Shown piece by piece: positions 47,370 to 58,455 of a DNA stretch of 64,000 bases. The stretch's first letter is position 1; the number at the start of each line of letters is the position of its first letter. This DNA is from Sipunculus nudus (Eukaryota > Annelida > Sipuncula > Golfingiida > Sipunculidae). The translations under genes were made by a program, and so were the position numbers. The notes under the pieces are model-generated. The model was given only the letters and a program-made list of their open reading frames with translations, searched no databases and was not told the DNA's origin. The stretch spans positions 45,141,676-45,205,675 of the forward strand of contig CM049311.1 in NCBI GenBank assembly GCA_026874595.1. The letters are read 5' to 3'.

Positions 47370-47830
47370 AAATCCTTATGCATGTCTATAGATCTTGGAT
47401 ACCTCAAACTCGTACTCAAGACGGGTTGCACCACCTGTAATCATTTTTGCGTGGTGTCCATCCATGGCTGTGCTTTGAGTGTAAATTGCCACTTGTGATT
47501 CAGTGTATTGGTCTGAAATTTGGCATGTACGTCCGTCTTGGAGAGTTTTCTAATAAAGCAGACAGGTGGCGCCACCTACCTTCCCCTTTTCAAAGAAAAC
47601 ATGGATGCCCTTTTCTCAGGAGTGGTTTGCTGTATTGACATAAAATTAAGCTTGTCCATAGATCTTTGATACCCCCTTCTCGTACTCAGCCCTGGAGGCG
47701 CCATCTGCTATGGGTGAAAATCACTCATATCTCAGAAGTGGAAGAATGTATCAGCCAGAAATTTTGCATGTTTATCCATCTTGGATATCTTTGTTTACCA
47801 GATAGGTGGCACCACCTGCCATTCAGTTTT
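47370..47830 (+). repeat. GGTGGCGCCACC-bearing repeat units
   Basis: GTGGTGTCCATCCATGGCTG, TCTGAAATTTGGCATGTACG and CAGGTGGCGCCACCTACC (47563-47580) are diverged copies of the 273-bp units at 50384-51060. They start only about 10 bp after the PAWR exon donor. Confidence 0.6.
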
Positions 47831-48017
47831 TAGCTCAGCTGAATACAAGTCAAATGAGCTATAGTGATGGTCCTTTGTCTGTCGCCTTCTGTCCGTCTGT
47901 TGACCAGGCACAAATTGTGATAACTGGACCTTTGCATGCATATTCATCATGGAGTGTTTTATCAGTTCCTGCAGACTGGTGACATCACCTGGATTTTTTT
48001 TAATTTGTACACATTTT
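47828..48017 (+). repeat. AGCTCAGCTGA-family element, interrupted
   Basis: TTTTTAGCTCAGCTGAATAC start, TCTGTCGCC run and GACTGGTGACATCACCTGG. It is cut after about 190 bp at a T-run by the next copy. Confidence 0.6.
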
Positions 48018-49490
48018 TTTAGCTCAGCTGACTATAAGTCATCTGAGCTATAGTCGTGGTCCATTGTCTGTCGTCTGTCTTGCCGTCCATCTGTCTTGCC
48101 GTCCGTCCGTCTGTCCATCCATCTGTAGATGTTTTAAAACCGTAAGACCTAGGAATCCAAAATTCGGCCTAATGTTAGATGTCCCAAAGATCTCCTACCA
48201 AGCCGAAAACTGGGTCTTTGCGACTTCGTTCCTTTGAGAAATTAAGGAAAAACCTCAATTTTTAATTAAAAAACTATTTTCACACTTCAGGACTGTCTAA
48301 TATCCAAACCACTCATCTGTTTTTCCTCATATTTATCATAAATATTCCCCTATATAGTTCCTATGTACATGCCAGAAATAAGGTTTGTATTTTAAAATTT
48401 AAAAAAGTTATGGGTCCAAACATATTGCAATTTGTAAAAAATCATAAAAAATATTTGGTCACTTAACACAAAAAATTGTTAAAGCTAGGGACTTTTTTTC
48501 AGTAATATAGCTTTTACTAATCAAAATTTAATTGTATACCCAAAATTAGATCAAAATTTTTTAAATTTTTTAAAATATTAGTATAAATATAATATTGGTA
48601 CCTTAAATTTTGCCCAAATTTGACCATGGCACATTTTTTTCTCGTAAGTATATTCAATTTATTTTTCAGAGCTGGGATACATGTGGATTTAATCTGTTGA
48701 ATTCTGAAATTTGAAAGTAAAAGCTTAAAAATTATTCTAATTATTGAAGTCTTTCAGATGCTCTAATGTATTTGCATTTTGTATATCCAAGACCCCACTC
48801 TTGCTCACTACAGCCTCTCCTAGGTAACCTCATTAGTGATGCAGCCCTGGCAGAACACCCCTGCTGTAATATTCTCATGGGCCCTACCCTAACACCCCCC
48901 CCCCCCTCGAAGTCCCCCCCCCCCATCACCAATTATATTGCAGTACATGGTTTGTTATTGTCAACTGTATTTCTTTAAATGTAAAGCTGTTTTTGATCCA
49001 ATAAGCACAACTTTTCTTGAAATATTAATTCAAAAAGTAATCCAAGATATGCCACGTTGATCTGATAAAGCATTTTTAAGAAATTATTTCCTTTTAAATA
49101 ATTAAACAAAATATAATTTAACCCATCAGTAGGCATAATTTGATAATATATGAAACAGATCATGGATAAATAAAGGTGCAATTTTAAATTGTGAATTCTG
49201 GAGTATTATTTTCATATATTTAATGCTTTGCAAATTTAAAAAATATGTTTTATAAAAAAAAAAGAAATATATCTGTGTGCATAATGTGATGTTACCTGAC
49301 TAAAATAAGTATAAATATTGATGCAGTTTAGATTTGTGAATCAATTTAAATATTCAGATATATATATATGATATACTGTTAATATATAGTAAAATTTATA
49401 AACTTAAAAAAAATGACTTAACAAAAGAAAAAATAGAATCTAATGCAAATATTTGTTCATTATTTTCCTGTCTCAGTAGAATGGAAATTA
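48018..49490 (+). mobile_element. AGCTCAGCTGAC-family element, 3'-incomplete
   Basis: It begins at a T-run with the hairpin AGCTCAGCTGAC-TATAA-GTCATCTGAGCT, then GTCCGTC/TCTGTC runs. From about 48700 to 49480 it matches 61430-62250 as a diverged direct repeat (GGATAAATAAAG, TTCATTATTTTCCTG). This shows the family is about 1.6-1.9 kb when complete. No ORF. Confidence 0.65.
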
Positions 49491-49535
49491 AAGTTATTTG
49501 CTTTGTTTTCATCTCTCTGCCTGTTTTTTAAATAT

Positions 49536-51276
49536 TTGTATCCCCAGACAAAGTCGGGGGACACTATGTTTTCATACCGATCCTGCCGCCGCCGCCGCCG
49601 CATATAAATCTTGTTGGCGCGATAACCCAAAAAATATTTCACGGAACTTTACCAAACTTGGTATATGTATTGATATATGTAAGAGGATGACGCCTATTTA
49701 AAATGAGGTCATGACCTATACTAGGAGAGTGTCCTTGACCTTGAATAGGTCCAATTTTGGGGAAAATCACACAAATTCTTTAATATCTCAAGAAATCTTG
49801 CATGGATTTATCCCAAAATCAAGTTGATGGAAGATCATGGATAGGGTTGTCATGTTCCAGAAACTGGTGGCGCCACCTGTTATTCTTTACTTGTTTTTGT
49901 GCCATTTATACCCCCTTCATTGCCACTTAACAATACTGTGAGCAGTGTAAGTCAAAAACTAATAGACAGATTTCATTCATATTATGCATATACATAGACA
50001 TGGGTTATGGGATGATGTATTTTTAAACTGGGGTCATAACCTTTCCTTTGAGAGTGGCCTTGACCTTGAATATTGCAATATATGGTGAACATCCCACAAA
50101 ATCATTAATATCTCAATCAGGGATGTATAGATCGTCCCAAAAATCAAATTGACTGAAGGTCTTAGATAGCTTTGTCTTTTGCGGAAGACAGGTGGTGCCA
50201 CCTTCTGTCTTTCTCTCATTTTTGTGCCTTTTAATACCCCATCATTGCCATTTCACAGTACTGTGAGCATTAAAAGTCTAAAACTTTTGGACAGATTGCG
50301 CTGAAATTGTGCATATACATTGATCTTGGATAACTCCATCTTGTATTCAAGACTGGTGGTGCCTTCTGCAATCGTTTGCCGTGGTGTCCATCTGTACATG
50401 TGCTTTGGATGAAAATTGCTCATATCTCCAGAATGGTTCAAGGTTTTGGTCTGAAATTTGACATGTCCATCCATCTTGGAAAGTCTTGTAAACCAGACAG
50501 TGGCGCCACATTCTTTCCTGTTTTATGTACAATAAATTAATGCCCTTTTCTGAGGAGGGATTTGCCCTATTGGCCTGAAATTGTGCCTATCCATAGATAT
50601 TGAACTCCTCCATCTTTTACTTTAGACTGGTGGTGCCATCTGCAATCATTTTGCCATGGTGTCCATCTGTACATGTGCTTTTGTTGAAAATTGCTTATAA
50701 CTCCGGAGTGGTTCAAGGTATTTGTCTGAAATTTGGCATGCCCATCCATCTTTGAAAGTTTTCTTGTAAACCAGACAGGTGGTGCCACCTACCTTCCTGT
50801 TTTTGTAGAATAAATTAATGCCCTTTTCTGAGGAGTAATTTGCCCTATTAGCCTGAAAATGTGCATATCCTTAGATCTTGGACTCCTCATGTACATAAGA
50901 CTGGTAGCGCCATCTGCCATTGTTTGTGTGGTGTCCATTTGTTTTAGATGAAAATTGCTCATATCGGAGTCCTTCAATGTGTTGGTCTCCAATTTGGCAT
51001 ATACATCCATCTTGGGGAGTTTTCTTGTCAACCAGACAGGTGGGGCCACCTACCTTACCATTTTATAGTATAAATTTATCCCCTTTTCATAAGAGTGATT
51101 ATCTGTATTGGCCCCCATATTTGGTGAAAAATATTGTTTCTCAAGTTGATAAATGTTCCATAGTCATTTGCCAAGTGTCAGTATATGCTGCTGAAGATGA
51201 GGGGACTATTCATAAAGGGGGGGGGGATTAATTGTCTGGCGATACTATGGCTCCTGCAGTGCCAAGAAATATCTAG
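49536..51276 (+). mobile_element. Helitron-like non-autonomous element, third copy
   Basis: 5' TTGTATCCCCAGACAAAGTC. 3' GGCTCCTGCAGTGCC hairpin, AAGAAATAT, CTAG (51273-51276), then T. The first part has the 330-bp unit (GGTGGCGCCACCTG at about 49866). The second part has three 271-275-bp units marked by GTGTCCATCTG near 50384, 50659 and 50931. No helicase ORF. Confidence 0.75.
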
Positions 51277-51339
51277 TTGTTACCCATTATTATGCACAAT
51301 TTTGCATAAGAATGTTAGACGCCTGAGGCCAAATGACCA

Positions 51340-51620
51340 ACTACACAGTAACAGCTGTCAGTCTGATCTTTAGCAGGGCACAATTAGCATACACCAGAGC
51401 CTGCCGTGAGGGGACACCAGGATGAGCAGACACCTTCAATGTACAGACACTAAGCCAATGACCTGAACCATTTCCCATTAAAATCGACCTGTCATGAGCG
51501 GACACCTGCTAAACACAGACAGGGGCAGTCCTGTTTGGCCCAAAATCCTGTCATGAACGAACACCCGAGTCCGATTTATCAGCAGCTACCAGTTACGCTG
51601 TGTGGGTGTACCAGCTGAGC
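51340..51620 (+). repeat. CCTGTCRTGAGNGGACACC repeat cluster
   Basis: Three close copies (CCTGCCGTGAGGGGACACC near 51401, CCTGTCATGAGCGGACACC near 51490, CCTGTCATGAACGAACACC near 51547). The same motif forms an inverted pair at about 54730-54800. It probably comes from a DNA-transposon end. Confidence 0.6.
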
Positions 51621-51879
51621 AGCTCTGCGGAAAGCTTCGTGCAAGCTGTGAATGGCTCGTATATAGATTCATTCATAGATATTATGTAAATCGCAGGAAT
51701 TCTGTATTACAAGACTGACTCAACCAATGAGCATCAACATTAGTTGATCTTTTTCCGTCATATAAGTATGGTGGACAAGTGGTTTGCGCCGGCAAACTTG
51801 CGGCACTATTTCAAGGTTGAAAATAATAGCGATAGCATATTTGATAATTGTAACTCTTAACTGTTGCAAAAATCGTCAA

Positions 51880-52440
51880 ATGTTGATTAACAAGAACAAT
51901 TTGGCCTGCACAATAATCCAAATATGATTGTAGGCGCACCGGCAGGTGACATCAGCCAAACGCCCCCAAACACACCCGAAAACCCCAGTGTTTCCGCCAT
52001 ATTGAATGTCCGCCTCATTTGAAGCCAAGTCATTGCAATGTAAATCTGAGAAAATCAACGCTGAATTTGAGGCATCTGGTCATAATCTCATTGTCAAGAT
52101 AAAAGTTTCATAGTGAAAATTTATTTCTGTCCCTATATTGAGTTTAAAGTCAATGTATTTAAGTCGATTTCAATGGACGAAATCACCGTACATAGTTCAA
52201 ATTTGATTGGGAATAGCACTGGCTGGCGACAGCTGCCGAAAGCCACCAATTGCTCCTGATCACCCCAGTGTTTCCACCATATTGAATGTTCGCCTAATGT
52301 GAAGCCGAGTCAGGGCAATGTAAATCTGACTAAATCATTGCTAAATTTGAAGCATCTGGTCATAATTTCAATGTTGGGATAAAATTCTGAATTGGAAAAT
52401 TGATATCGATCCAATATTGAGTTTGAGGTGTCTGGATTTG
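51880..52440 (+). repeat. Two tandem units of about 280 bp
   Basis: CCCCAGTGTTTCC, CCATATTGAATG and GCAATGTAAATCTGA blocks recur 280 bp apart (51983 and 52263), with diverged flanking sequence also aligned. Confidence 0.75.
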
Positions 52441-52742
52441 AATGATTTCACGTGGACCATTCATAAGGGACATGAGATATCTCATTTTGACAAACATAAA
52501 TTTACTCTTCAGCGCCGTGGATAAAACGTTGCATAAAATTAATTGTTCATTAAAAATTAAAGCAATATCTTAATGACACACCTCTTTCATTCCAAATATT
52601 CTCCTGTCATGCAAGTTTGGCTAGACCAGAGGTTTGTGGGATGACCTTTCATTTATTTACTTAGACACAAATATTTATTTATTCAGAAACAATATGTGAT
52701 TAAGAAATATTATAGATATTTTTTTATTGAATAAAATATTTT

Positions 52743-54322
52743 TTTAGCTCAGCTGACTATAAGTCATCTGAGCTATAGTCGTGGTCCTTTGTCCGTCGTC
52801 CGGCCGGCCGGCCGTCCGTTAACAGGGCACGTTTTAAAACCGTTGGACCTATGTATCCAAAATTTTGCTTACCATTAGATGTCCCCAAAATCTCCTACCA
52901 TACCAAAAATTGGGTCATTAGGACTTCGTTCCTTCGAGATATTAAGGAAAAACCTCCATTTTCCATAAAAAAGCCATTGTTACACTTCAAGGCTGCCTAA
53001 TATCAAAACCAATGATCTGTTTTTGATCATATTTAGTATTTATATTCTTCCATACATTTTCTGTGAACATACCAAAAATTAGGTCAGTATTGGGTATTAT
53101 TTTGAAGTTATGGGCCCAAATATAATGTTGACACAAAATAAGATCTGAATTTTTGCAAATTTTTTAAGTCATTAGCATAAATAAAAAATCAATACCTTAA
53201 ATTTTGTCCTTCTTTGGCTATGGCACGTTTTATTCCTGTAAGCACTGTTGATTTAATTTTCACAGCATTCATACATAAGGATATAAACTTTTAAAATCAG
53301 AAATTTCAAAGGAATTGATTGAAAAGAGAAGCTTTTATTCAAGTTTTTATACACCATGTCAGTTGTTTACATCAAGTCCACCTAGCAGTACAGCCTTCAT
53401 TGTGTTATGTAACCCTCTCCAGGCAGCTTGCCTTGGCTCAGCTTGGCCACTACTAGCAGGCTTTCCCTCTGCCTTGCACTCCTCCCCCCCCCCCCTACCC
53501 CTTCCTCCAGCTGGTGCATAAACTAGATAAATTTTATAATTTTCTGTATTTGATTCATTCTTATTCTAGGCTATGCTACATTTTAGATTTGTATTGCACC
53601 ACCGGGGTTTTATTGATTACAGTGCACATTTAATTGTGTCCACAAAGTGGTGTATTGCTATGAAAGTGTGGATATTCATCAGATAAGTAATTCCTTACTT
53701 CAGAAGAGTAAATACTTCATCAGGTGTGAAATTGACTATTAATTCCAATAATAAATTATAGCTGAGATTGTAATTAACACAATAATATTGTTTGTCCCTT
53801 ATTCAGCCAACAGTGTGTATACTTTATTTAATAAGATGTTTTATTTTATCAGATTTACTTAATCTTTTATTTTTGTGAATAAAATTAAGTTTGTACTGAA
53901 AACTTATAAATTTATAAAACTCGTAAATAAAAAAATGAATCTGATAAAATCTATTAATGGAAAAAGTGGATATGCTAAAAAAATAGGCTTTAATATTAAC
54001 TTTAATGCATTATTCCCTGAAAGTGAAATAAAGGTTTTAGTCCATTCTGTCCACTTGTCTGTCCATCTGTAAATTTTTCATATACATCACAGTATCTCAA
54101 AACTTTTACTTTTTTTCTTCATGACAATCTTGTCAGAGTATAAGTTTAGCAATCATATATTTAGAACTATACTATAACCAAGTAGGAGGGCCCTTTCCTC
54201 TTAGCTTCTCATGTGCTTATATATATGGAAAACATTACAATAGAAGATTCTGCAATAGAAGATTTTGAATTTGCAAATGTTTCAAACTTCAGCTGAGCGC
54301 CGTAACCCATGGGTCCCTTGTT
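52743..54322 (+). mobile_element. AGCTCAGCTGAC-family element, full-length copy
   Basis: It starts at a T-run with AGCTCAGCTGACTATAAGTC and GTCCGTCGTCCGGCCGGCC. It ends TTCAGCTGAGCGCCGTAACC, CATGGGT, CCCTTGTT at 54322. The CAGCTGAGC near the 3' end is the inverse of the 5' AGCTCAGCTG. Non-coding. Confidence 0.65.
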
Positions 54323-54638
54323 AGGGAACCTGTGAGCTTATGCGATGGTGTGGCGGCGTCTGTCATCTGTTGTCTGTCGTCTGTACGTTAACCCATACTA
54401 TTTTGAAAACGGCAAGAGTTAGCATTACAAAATTTGACAAGACTAGTGGTGCCAGCTACAATAATTTTTGTATTGTGAATGCCAGAATTTCAGCAGTGAT
54501 GTTTGTGTAATTGTTTCTTATTCAGATGTTTAGTACTTGCATTTTTCATATACATGAAAAGTAATGGTCCAGCATTGAAGCATTATACCTGGTGTATTTC
54601 CCAATGCACAGGTTCCCATTAGGCCTGTAGGCCTTGTT
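54323..54638 (+). mobile_element. Small element with 11-bp inverted ends, abutting the previous one
   Basis: GGGAACCTGTG (54324-54334) and CACAGGTTCCC (54607-54617) are exact complements. A GGCGGCGTCTGTCATCTG stretch follows the left end. ATTAGGCCTGTAGGCCTTGTT closes the right end. Confidence 0.6.
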
Positions 54639-54725
54639 TTTATATGCTTACAGGTTTGTGATTCTTCTGTTTTATTTGTTGAATGAATCTCCATACAGTT
54701 ATAATTATTCTCACCCACATCTGTC

Positions 54726-54812
54726 CCTACCTATCATGAAGGGACACCTGCAATGCAGGGACATTTTGCCGATAGCCCACAGGTGTCCCCTCACGACAGG
54801 TTCTGCTGTATT
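54726..54812. repeat. Inverted pair of the CATGAGGGGACACC motif
   Basis: TATCATGAAGGGACACCTG and CAGGTGTCCCCTCACGACAG face each other across about 40 bp, a miniature inverted-repeat remnant. Confidence 0.65.
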
Positions 54813-54858
54813 CATTGAACTTGGATGTTAAATCTTGTTAGTCTACAGACTGAGTGCT

Positions 54859-54879
54859 GGGACCTGTTGGTCCCTTGTT
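54859..54879 (+). repeat. Element 3' end (hairpin + CTTGTT) just before a PAWR acceptor
   Basis: GGGACC-TGTT-GGTCCC is a perfect 6-bp hairpin followed by TTGTT. Similar hairpin-plus-CTTGTT ends close other elements here. It stops 21 bp before the acceptor AG at 54900-54901. Confidence 0.6.
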
Positions 54880-54901
54880 GAAATTTGGTTATGTATTACA
54901 G

Positions 54902-55292
54902 TCCATCTGACCTTGAAGCTGACCTTGAAGATAATCAGGACTATGACAGCACTGTTAGTCAGTCAGAAACCAATCTGACGGTGGTAGGAAGCGGGTCTCC
55001 AAAATCCAAAGGGATAATGACGAAGTCAGGACACGGGTATGATGCTCAAACTCAAGTTCATGTTACCCAGGAAGATGACACCAGGGGGCGCTCTGCTCTC
55101 CCGTCTTCACGGTTCCGTGATCATGAGTGGGACCGAAGACGTGCCTATTCTCCAGATTCCCACAGGAGTGCAAGTCGTTATGGGATAACAGAGACCACCA
55201 GATCTGTAAGGGAAGGAGGTATTCAAGAACGGACCAGCCCATCAGCACTGGAAGTTGCAAAACTGTTGACACAAACAAAAGAATTAGAAAAG
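54902..55292 (+). CDS. PAWR: PAWR homologue, 391-nt exon leading into the coiled coil
   Basis: Acceptor GTATTACAG ends at 54901 and a strong donor AAG|GTAAGT follows 55292. It starts in phase 2 and ends in phase 0, with no internal stop. It begins PSDLEADLEDNQDYDSTVS (acidic), becomes Ser/Arg-rich, and ends with SALEVAKLLTQTKELEK, an amphipathic helix start. Vertebrate PAR-4 has the same arrangement: a Ser/Tyr/Arg-rich linker, then STLEKKIEDLEKEV entering the C-terminal leucine zipper used for dimerisation and partner binding. The rest of the zipper must be in exons beyond 64000; none was recognised downstream. The match is by layout more than identity, supported by the phase fit. Confidence 0.72.
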
Positions 55293-56180
55293 GTAAGTTA
55301 CATCAGTATAACTGTCCCACAGAAAATATATGTCAGCTGTTAAAATGTGACTGTGTTCTGCTGCATCCTCCTGTCTGTCCCTCTCTAAACAATGTATTTT
55401 CTGATGTAAGAGCCACTTCCAATTAATATGGGTGGTGTATCTTATAGAGCTCTATCAGTATATTGATACTTTTCAATTGACCACATCAATACAGTTACTG
55501 TTTCCCCCATGGATAATCCGCACTTTCTCTCCATGAAATCGAAATAAAAAAGTTGGTGCGTAGTACACAGCATAATTCCAAACTATTTTCCCCCATCACA
55601 TTGGACATAGTATGGTGGGCCAACAGTGAGTGATAATAAAGGATTTTTATGCAAACTCACTGAACTTTATCAAATTAGGCATCAGAAAATATAATAATAG
55701 GTTTTATTTACTGTCATTATTTCGAATATACCTTTAATGTGGCTTACAGCTGAAGAACATTGATGATTTGTGAACTGAAATATTCATGACGGTACATGGT
55801 TTGGTCAAACTCATTCAATGTCACTGTCAGTTGGTAGATGGCGCTGCAGGCACAAACACTGGGGTTGTTATGCCAGGTCACTAATTCTCTTAGGAAATGA
55901 TCCGTGATACACTTTATTACTTTCTAAACAACTTCAGCCAAGGGAGGAATAATTGCCTAGTGGTTACCTTATAATTAATTACCCTATTGTGTATATCGTC
56001 ATGGTCAGATTGATCAGTTGTACAAATTAATGTTATCACAGCCAAGGTGTAATAACTTCGTAACAAAAGTGGGGTTTTTTTTTATACTATTATAATATAC
56101 TAATTTAATACTAATCTTTTTTTCACAAATGAAAACATAAATATTTATGTAGGAATTATTAATTTTATTGAACAATTTCC
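55293..56180 (+). other. PAWR intron; possible DNA-transposon end at 55490-55580
   Basis: CCCCCATGGATAATCCGCAC and AAAAAAGTTGGTGCGTAGTA lie here. The latter partly resembles, inverted, the CCGCACCAACTTTCGCTACG near 28150. This may be one end of the pogo-type element whose transposase remnant lies at 56660-57540. Otherwise nothing is seen. Confidence 0.4.
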
Positions 56181-56560
56181 TTTCAACACATGCATATGGT
56201 TGCAAATGGTATTAAATCACAACAAATATGATTAAAAAAAAAATTAAACACAGGAAATCTTTGCATGTGGTATTAAATAAAAAAAAATATGAGTAGCAAA
56301 TGATCAACATCTGCATATGGTTGCATATGGTATTAAATTACTAAAGGCATTGAACTAAATCACCAAAGACATAACTAGCAAATATGTAATTTCACCAGTA
56401 AAGTTGATAAAAAAAAGTATTCTATAACCAAACGTATAAACAAGCATTTTCGTCAGACTTTTTATATTCATTTAACATATTCCACAGAAAACTTTCATAT
56501 GGTTGCATATGATATTAAATCACTAAAGATGTGGTACTAAATCACCAAAGACATGAGTCG
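56180..56560. repeat. Dispersed CATATGGTTGCATATGGTATTAAAT repeats
   Basis: GCATATGGTTGCAAATGG, GCATATGGTTGCATATGG and CATATGGTTGCATATGATAT occur near 56191, 56323 and 56494, each followed by ATTAAATCAC-like sequence. Irregular spacing; unexplained. Confidence 0.6.
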
Positions 56561-56659
56561 CAAAAGGTCGTTACAGTTCATCTAGACTCTACCAAACCCT
56601 TCAAAATTGTCATCGTCTGACTGGAGGAATATTTTCATGATATCCTCTGTGGTCATCAC

Positions 56660-57540
56660 GTCTTTGTCGGTGAAAAAATTTCATCCTCATAGTCATCATC
56701 AGAACTTTCTGATGTCTCATCAACCTCTTTACTAGATTGTTCTGTCCACAGAATATCATCCTCCATACCGTCTAACGCACTGAATATACAAAAGTGCTTG
56801 AATGATTTGATTATTATGTTCCTATCAAGTTAATCCAATCTGGAGCGCGCATACGACCTCCCCATCATGAAACTTTTGGCACCATACTGCATCCACTCTC
56901 CCCATTTTGATTTGAGTAGCGTTTTCATCGGTCTGTTAACACCAACGTCCAGTAGCTGCAGCATTGAAGTCATGCCGCCAGGAATAATGGCCACCTCTGT
57001 TTTGTGGGTTGTCTTAAGATGCTCAATGATATCGTGATTGCAATGGCAGCAAAAAGCCTCCAGTACTAACAAGCTGTTGTCTTTCTTTGTTAGTCCACGA
57101 TTCCCCCACACACAATCCATCCAGCCTTTGGCTTGCACACGCACCTGAACACCACTCGGGAATTAACACATTTGGGCATAGTTTTTCGCTTGAACTCAAC
57201 ATACGGCAGTAATTTAGTCCAATCTACCATGCAGGCCAACATGACTGTGAACAGATTTTTCTCGTTTCCAGTGGTAGGGATTGTTACTGTATTCGCTCCT
57301 TTTTTCCGACAGTTGTATCTACAGGAAGATCAAATGTAAGTGACGTTTGATCGGAGTTACCGATGAGTGACAGTGGAGGGTTGAGTACTTTGCTTCGTTT
57401 AATTATATGGGGCTGAAAAGGTGCAAGTTTAGCCTTGTAGTCAAATGTAAGCTTTTGGCTGATGTGGGTCTTTCTTCTTATGGATAATTCATTACGGGCC
57501 ATGAAGCAATAACACCAGTTTGATGAAGCTTTGAAATCAC
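56660..57540 (-). pseudogene. pogo/Tigger-type (CENP-B/jerky-like) DDE transposase, broken
   Basis: On the minus strand, 57502 downward encodes ARNELSIRRKTHISQKL and NPPLSLIGNSDQTSLTFD, the start of a DDE_1 domain with its first catalytic Asp in NSDQT. After frame breaks, 57144-56830 gives LLVLEAFCCHCN (Glu where the second Asp is expected), then AIIPGGMTSMLQLLDVGVN, the hallmark of this family, with the third Asp in LLDV. An acidic tail (SSDDDYEDEIFSPT) runs to about 56660. The CENP-B-like HTH part is missing. It is a decayed insertion in the PAWR intron. Confidence 0.8.
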
Positions 57541-57544
57541 TAAT

Positions 57545-58455
57545 TTTTAGCTCAGCTGACTATAAGTCATCTGAGCTATAGTCGTGGTCCATTGTCTGTT
57601 GTCCGTCCGTCTGTCTGTCCGGATGTCCATCCGTAAGACTGGCACATTTCGACACCATTGGACCTACGAATCTGAAATTCGCCATACAGTTAGATGTCCC
57701 CAAAATCTCCTACCATGCCGAAAATTGGGTCAGTAGGACCTTGTTCCTTCGAGATATTGAGGAAAAACCTCAATTTTTTATTAGAAATCTTTTTTCACAC
57801 TTCAGGACTGCCTAATATCAAAACTACTCATCTGGTTTTCTTCATATTAACCATAAATATTCCTCTTTATAGTTCCTATGTACATGCCAGAAATTAAGTC
57901 AGTATTATTTAATTTAAAAAAGTTATGGGCCCAAACATAATGGACTTTGTAAAAAAATCAGGAAAGATATTTGGTCACTTAAGACCAAAAGTGTCAAAGG
58001 TAGGGACTTTTTTTCAGTAGTACAACTTTAATTGATCAAAATTTATTTGTATACCAAAAATAAGATCAAAATCTGTTAAATTTTTTTAAATATTGGCAAA
58101 AATATAAAATTGGTACCTTAAATTTTGCCCAAGTTTGACCATAGCACGTTTTTTTCCTGTAAGTACTGTGGATTTAATTTTCACAGCATGTTTTTGTTAG
58201 CATTTTGTCTGTTAACTCCAAAAATTTGAAACCAGTAGATCAAAAACTGTAGATTTTAGTCAAGTTTTCAAGCACCATGACACATCAAGTTTACATCAAG
58301 CTAGTGTTATGCAGTTTGCAAGAGCTCAGCTCCCCAGCTTCAGCTCTAAGTTCCTTAAATTTAGCATACAGTTAGTTGTCTCCAAAATCCCCTACCATGC
58401 CAAGAATTTTATCACTAGGACTTAATTCCTTCAAAATATTAATGAAAAACTTCAT
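57545..58455 (+). mobile_element. AGCTCAGCTGAC-family element, interrupted at a T-run
   Basis: AGCTCAGCTGACTATAAGTC start, TCCGTCCGTCTGTCTGTCC, CCCCAAAATCTCCTACCATG. The body continues to ATGAAAAACTTCATTTTT at 58455, where the next copy begins. The expected continuation can be judged from 62880-63000. Confidence 0.65.
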
